Source: an uncultured Polaribacter sp. (GTDB taxonomy: Bacteria > Bacteroidota > Bacteroidia > Flavobacteriales > Flavobacteriaceae). Taken from it: a stretch of 9,713 nucleotides of DNA. Each line of letters begins with the position of its first letter. Positions within the stretch are counted from its first letter, which is position 1. Of this stretch, positions 6,816 through 9,713 are shown piece after piece. The position numbers were made by a program, and so were the translations under genes. The stretch lies in the NCBI GenBank assembly GCA_913050305.1, contig CAJXAS010000058.1:1-9713 (forward strand). The letters run 5' to 3'. The notes beneath the pieces are model-generated. The model was not told where the DNA came from, did no database searches, and saw only the letters and a list, made by a program, of their open reading frames with translations.

Positions 6816-6823
6816 CAAATTTA
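6816..6823 (-). promoter_or_regulatory. possible -7 box of the GSCFA gene promoter (TAAATTTG)
   Basis: On the minus strand TAAATTTG matches TAnnTTTG exactly. Transcription would start near 6809, leaving a leader of about 24 bases to the ATG at 6785. A clean TTG -33 element is not visible about 19 bases further upstream. The 114-base gap to alaS shows no convincing hairpin terminator, only T-rich stretches on the minus strand after the alaS stop, so read-through from alaS is not excluded. Confidence 0.45.
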
Positions 6824-6899
6824 ATCTTTTTATTCGAAAAATAGATCGGCTTACGGCACTTACACTTAGATCTTAAAAAAAATAGAAAAAGTTTAAATT

Positions 6900-9518
6900 T
6901 TACACTAAATAATTTTTAGCTCCTTCTAAAGCTTTAGGGATTCCTCCCGGATTTTTACCACCAGCAGTTGCAAAGAAATTTTGACCGCCGCCGCCGCCGT
7001 GTATTAACTTACCTAGTTCTCTAACTACTTTTCCTGCATCATATCCGCGCTCATTTGCTAATTCTTTAGAAATATAGCATGTTAACATTGCCTTATCTTT
7101 AGATGGGCTCGTAGCAAACAATAAGAATAAATTTTGATATTCTTTACCTAAAGTAAAGGCTAAGTTTTTAATACCGTTTGCATCTAAATCTACTTTTGTA
7201 GCTAAAAATTGCACACCATTTATTTCTTTTAACTGATTTTTAATTTCTCCAGATAAATTTTGAGCTTTCTCTGCTAAAAGTTGTTCAATTTGTTTTTGTA
7301 AAGAAGAATTTTCTTCTTGTAATTTAAGAACGGCTTTTGTAGGTTCTTTTGCATTATTCAATAAATCTTTAATTTCAAATAAAGTTTTATTATTTTCAGA
7401 ATAAAAGTCTTTTACGGCGTCATTAGTAATTGCTTCAATTCTTCTAATTCCAGAGGCAACGGCTCCTTCAGATTTTATTTTAAAGTGCCAAATATCTCCT
7501 GTGTTTTCAACATGTGTACCACCACATAATTCTACAGAGGCACCAAATTTAATAGCACGCACGGTATCGCCATATTTTTCTCCAAATAAAGCAATAGCAC
7601 CGTCATCAATTGCCTGTTGCATTGGTATATTTCTTTTTTCAATCAATGGTAGTTTTCCAGAAATACGTGCATTTACAAAATCTTCTACATCTTGCAATTC
7701 ATCTAAAGTTAATTTAGAAAAATGAGAAAAATCAAAACGTAAATATTTTGAGTGTACTGCAGAACCTTTTTGTGTTACATGTGTTCCTAGAACTTCTCTT
7801 AAAGCTTGGTGCAGTAAATGTGTAGCTGAATGGTTACAGGTTGTTCTATGACGTTGTTTTTTATCTACAACAGCTTTAAAGCTCTCGTTTATATGCTTTG
7901 GAAGATTTTTTGTAAAGTGAATAATTACATTATTTTCCTTCTTAGTGTCTAGAATATAAACAACATCTCCATGTATATCCTCTAAATATCCCTTATCTCC
8001 AACTTGTCCACCACCTTCTGGGTAAAACGGAGTTAAGTTAAAAACTAATTGATACATTTCTCCGTCTTTTTTAGACGTTATTTTTCTATATCTTGTTAAT
8101 TTTACAGGAGCATCTAAGGTATCATATCCAATAAACTCTTCAACAGTATCCTCAACTAAGACAGTCCAATCTTCTGTAGAACTTTCGCTCGCTGCCCTAG
8201 ACCTATTCTTTTGTTTTTGAAGTTTTTCTTGAAACCCTTTTTCATCTAAAGTATATCCTTTTTCAGACAAAATTAGTGCAGTTAGATCTACTGGAAAACC
8301 AAAAGTATCATACAGTTCAAATACTTTTTCACCAGAAATTTCTTTAGTGTTAGACGCTGCAATGATTGCATCTAATAAGACTAAACCTTTATCTAAAGTT
8401 CTTAAAAAAGAAGCTTCTTCTTCTCTAATTACGTTTTCAATTAGTTGTTTTTGTGCTATTAATTCAGGAAAAGCATCGCCCATTTTTTTACACAAGACAT
8501 CTGTTAATCTATATATAAAAGGTTCTTTCTTGTCTAAAAATGTAAATCCGTATCTAATTGCTCTTCGTAAAATTCTACGTATCACATAACCAGCACCTGT
8601 ATTGCTTGGTAATTGACCATCTGCAATAGAAAAAGCAACTGCTCTTAAATGATCGGATATAATACGTATTGCAATATCTTGTTGCGCATTACTACCATAT
8701 TTTGTATTCGTTATTGCACCAATCTCACTAATAATTGGTGTAAAAACATCAGTATCGTAATTAGACTGCACATTTTGAAGTACCATACACAAACGCTCAA
8801 AACCCATTCCGGTGTCTATATGTTTGTTTGGTAAGTCTTCTAGTATGCCATTGGCTTTTCTATTAAATTGCATGAAAACTAAGTTCCAGATTTCTACAAC
8901 ATGCGGATGATCTTCATTAATTAAAGTACGACCGTCTACTTTTGCTTTTTCTTCTGCAGAACGAATATCTACATGAATTTCAGAACAAGGTCCACAAGGT
9001 CCTTGAGCACCCATTTCCCAAAAATTATCCTTTTTATTTCCTTTCAAAATTCTGTCTTCAGCAATAAATTGTTTCCACAAATCATATGCTTCCGTATCCA
9101 TTTTCAGATTATCAGCATCATCAGAACCTTCAAAAACGGTTACGTATAATATATCTTTATCTATTTTATAAACTTCGGTTAACAATTCCCAAGCCCAAGC
9201 AATTGCTTCTTTTTTAAAGTAATCTCCAAAAGACCAGTTTCCTAGCATTTCAAATAAGGTATGATGATAGGTGTCATAACCAACCTCTTCTAAATCGTTA
9301 TGCTTACCAGAAACACGTAAACATTTTTGAGAATCTGAAATTCTATTATTTTTTGGTTTTCCATTTCCTAAAAAATATTCTTTAAAAGGCGCCATTCCAG
9401 AATTTACAAACATTAAAGTTGGGTCATCTTTGGTAACCATTGGAGCAGAGGGCACAATTAAATGTGATTTTTCCTTAAAAAAATTTAAAAACGTAGCGCG
9501 TATGTCTTGTGATTTCAT
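6900..9518 (-). CDS. alaS: alanyl-tRNA synthetase
   Basis: Charges tRNA-Ala with alanine in the cytosol and proofreads Ser/Gly mischarging. At 872 residues it is full length for the bacterial enzyme. The class II catalytic core is seen in PTLMFVNSGMAPFKEYFLG (33-51), HHTLFEMLGNWSFGDYFKKE (85-104, motif 2), the GPCGPCSEIH loop (173-182), DTGMGFERL (235-243) and GAGYVIRRILRR (308-319, motif 3). The editing domain has its complete zinc site: H563 and H567 (NHSATHLLHQ), C665 and H669 (CGGTHVENTG). A coiled stretch (~710-760, LKLQEENSSLQKQIEQLL) leads to the C-Ala/DHHA1 domain with HGGGGGQNFFATAGGK (840-855). The ATG gives MKSQDIRATFLNFFKEK, the standard N-terminus. It is divergent from a probable M23 peptidase gene. 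A hairpin followed by eight U residues directly precedes the start codon. Confidence 0.99.
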   Translation of the reverse strand: MKSQDIRATFLNFFKEKSHLIVPSAPMVTKDDPTLMFVNSGMAPFKEYFLGNGKPKNNRISDSQKCLRVSGKHNDLEEVGYDTYHHTLFEMLGNWSFGDYFKKEAIAWAWELLTEVYKIDKDILYVTVFEGSDDADNLKMDTEAYDLWKQFIAEDRILKGNKKDNFWEMGAQGPCGPCSEIHVDIRSAEEKAKVDGRTLINEDHPHVVEIWNLVFMQFNRKANGILEDLPNKHIDTGMGFERLCMVLQNVQSNYDTDVFTPIISEIGAITNTKYGSNAQQDIAIRIISDHLRAVAFSIADGQLPSNTGAGYVIRRILRRAIRYGFTFLDKKEPFIYRLTDVLCKKMGDAFPELIAQKQLIENVIREEEASFLRTLDKGLVLLDAIIAASNTKEISGEKVFELYDTFGFPVDLTALILSEKGYTLDEKGFQEKLQKQKNRSRAASESSTEDWTVLVEDTVEEFIGYDTLDAPVKLTRYRKITSKKDGEMYQLVFNLTPFYPEGGGQVGDKGYLEDIHGDVVYILDTKKENNVIIHFTKNLPKHINESFKAVVDKKQRHRTTCNHSATHLLHQALREVLGTHVTQKGSAVHSKYLRFDFSHFSKLTLDELQDVEDFVNARISGKLPLIEKRNIPMQQAIDDGAIALFGEKYGDTVRAIKFGASVELCGGTHVENTGDIWHFKIKSEGAVASGIRRIEAITNDAVKDFYSENNKTLFEIKDLLNNAKEPTKAVLKLQEENSSLQKQIEQLLAEKAQNLSGEIKNQLKEINGVQFLATKVDLDANGIKNLAFTLGKEYQNLFLLFATSPSKDKAMLTCYISKELANERGYDAGKVVRELGKLIHGGGGGQNFFATAGGKNPGGIPKALEGAKNYLV

Positions 9519-9550
9519 AAAAAAAAGTTTCTTTCCGATACTTCGGAGAG
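9519..9550 (-). promoter_or_regulatory. terminator-like hairpin and U-run in the alaS leader
   Basis: Read on the minus strand, CTCTCCGA pairs with TCGGAAAG (one G-U pair) around an AGTA loop (9531-9550). AAAC and eight U residues (9526-9519) follow and run straight into the alaS ATG at 9518. The stem core is five perfect pairs. The four-base gap between stem and U-run makes a weaker terminator than usual. It could attenuate transcription, affect ribosome access, or be accidental. An imperfect -7-like TACTTTTTG (9587-9595, one base too long) lies upstream, so the hairpin could be in the transcript. Confidence 0.4.
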
Positions 9551-9645
9551 TTAATTATGTTAATATATCTTTAAAAAAACAACTTACAAAAAGTAGTTGT
9601 AAAACATTTTGTAAATTGGCTTGTTGTTAAAAATGAGATTTATAT

Positions 9646-9657
9646 AATGAGCTCATT
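9646..9657. promoter_or_regulatory. 12-base perfect palindrome, possible operator
   Basis: AATGAGCTCATT is its own reverse complement and sits 29 bases before the ATG of the plus-strand gene. A further copy of the half-site AATGAG occurs at 9632-9637. The position overlaps where a promoter for that gene would be: TATAAT at 9643-9648 with TTGTTG at 9621-9626 is a possible sigma70-like pair, though such boxes are not the norm in Bacteroidota. A dimeric regulator could bind here; no regulator gene is in the window. Confidence 0.35.
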
Positions 9658-9686
9658 TAAAAAACAAAAATAGTACATTTACAACT

Positions 9687-9713
9687 ATGGCAAAAGTAAA
9701 ATATTATTACGAT
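9687..9713 (+). CDS. start of a probable M23-family metallopeptidase (cut off by the window edge)
   Basis: Only nine codons are present: ATG at 9687 then MAKVKYYYD. This N-terminus matches my memory of Bacteroidota M23/LytM-type peptidoglycan peptidases, which begin with a K-rich start and a YYYD motif before a single membrane segment and a C-terminal LytM domain. They are often found divergent from alaS, as here. With nine residues no domain or catalytic residue can be seen, so the assignment relies on the short motif and gene order. No Shine-Dalgarno sequence precedes it; the upstream bases are AT-rich. Confidence 0.55.

Noticed and set aside
6826..6899. Repeated CTTAC/TAGATC words and GC-rich patch between alaS and the GSCFA gene, considered as a small RNA or tRNA fragment
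   Set aside because: No cloverleaf, no stable stem and no terminator pattern could be built from it.
6985..6999. Run of CCG triplets (GC-rich tract in AT-rich DNA), looking like a microsatellite
   Set aside because: It encodes the conserved glycine run (residues 841-845) of the alaS C-terminal domain with four GGC codons in a row; it is explained by the protein motif.
9430..9630. Plus-strand open frame overlapping the alaS start and leader
   Set aside because: Antisense to the conserved alaS N-terminus and then runs through the AT-rich leader; no protein-like features.

Overview
The window is low-GC DNA whose gene content and signals suggest a member of the Bacteroidota, most probably a marine Flavobacteriaceae (Polaribacter/Tenacibaculum-like). 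This is an inference from several things: AT-rich coding with few Shine-Dalgarno sequences, matches to the Bacteroidota -7 box TAnnTTTG upstream of several genes, a GSCFA-family protein, a lipoprotein carrying a CGDS thioredoxin-like motif, a long-form aromatic amino acid hydroxylase, and an M23-type peptidase start (MAKVKYYYD) divergent from alaS.

Layout: (1) Positions 1-3522, minus strand, read from right to left: gpmI (phosphoglycerate mutase), a thioredoxin-like lipoprotein 9 bases downstream, map (methionine aminopeptidase) after a 92-base gap that holds a possible promoter, then a SAM-dependent methyltransferase that runs off the left edge. (2) Positions 3523-3746: a divergent intergenic region with an imperfect inverted repeat and a possible promoter for the plus-strand unit. 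(3) Positions 3747-5827, plus strand: a 586-residue pterin-dependent aromatic amino acid hydroxylase followed closely by a one-domain rhodanese. This unit ends at a strong hairpin terminator that lies inside the 3' end of the convergent gene. (4) Positions 5838-6785, minus strand: a GSCFA-domain protein. (5) Positions 6900-9518, minus strand: alaS, full length, with a hairpin plus U-run directly before its start codon. (6) Positions 9519-9713: a divergent intergenic region with a 12-base palindrome, then the first nine codons of a probable M23 metallopeptidase on the plus strand.

Most of the genes are housekeeping: glycolysis, N-terminal Met removal and tRNA charging. They sit beside accessory metabolism (Phe hydroxylation, sulfur transfer) and envelope-related proteins. 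All complete genes look intact; no frameshifts, insertion sequences, CRISPR arrays, tRNAs or rRNAs were seen. I found no convincing new multi-gene system. What deserves a second look is small in scale: the uncharacterised C-terminal half of the hydroxylase with its apparent internal duplication, the single-cysteine thioredoxin-like lipoprotein, the leader hairpin of alaS, the operator-like palindrome, and the terminator embedded in a coding region.
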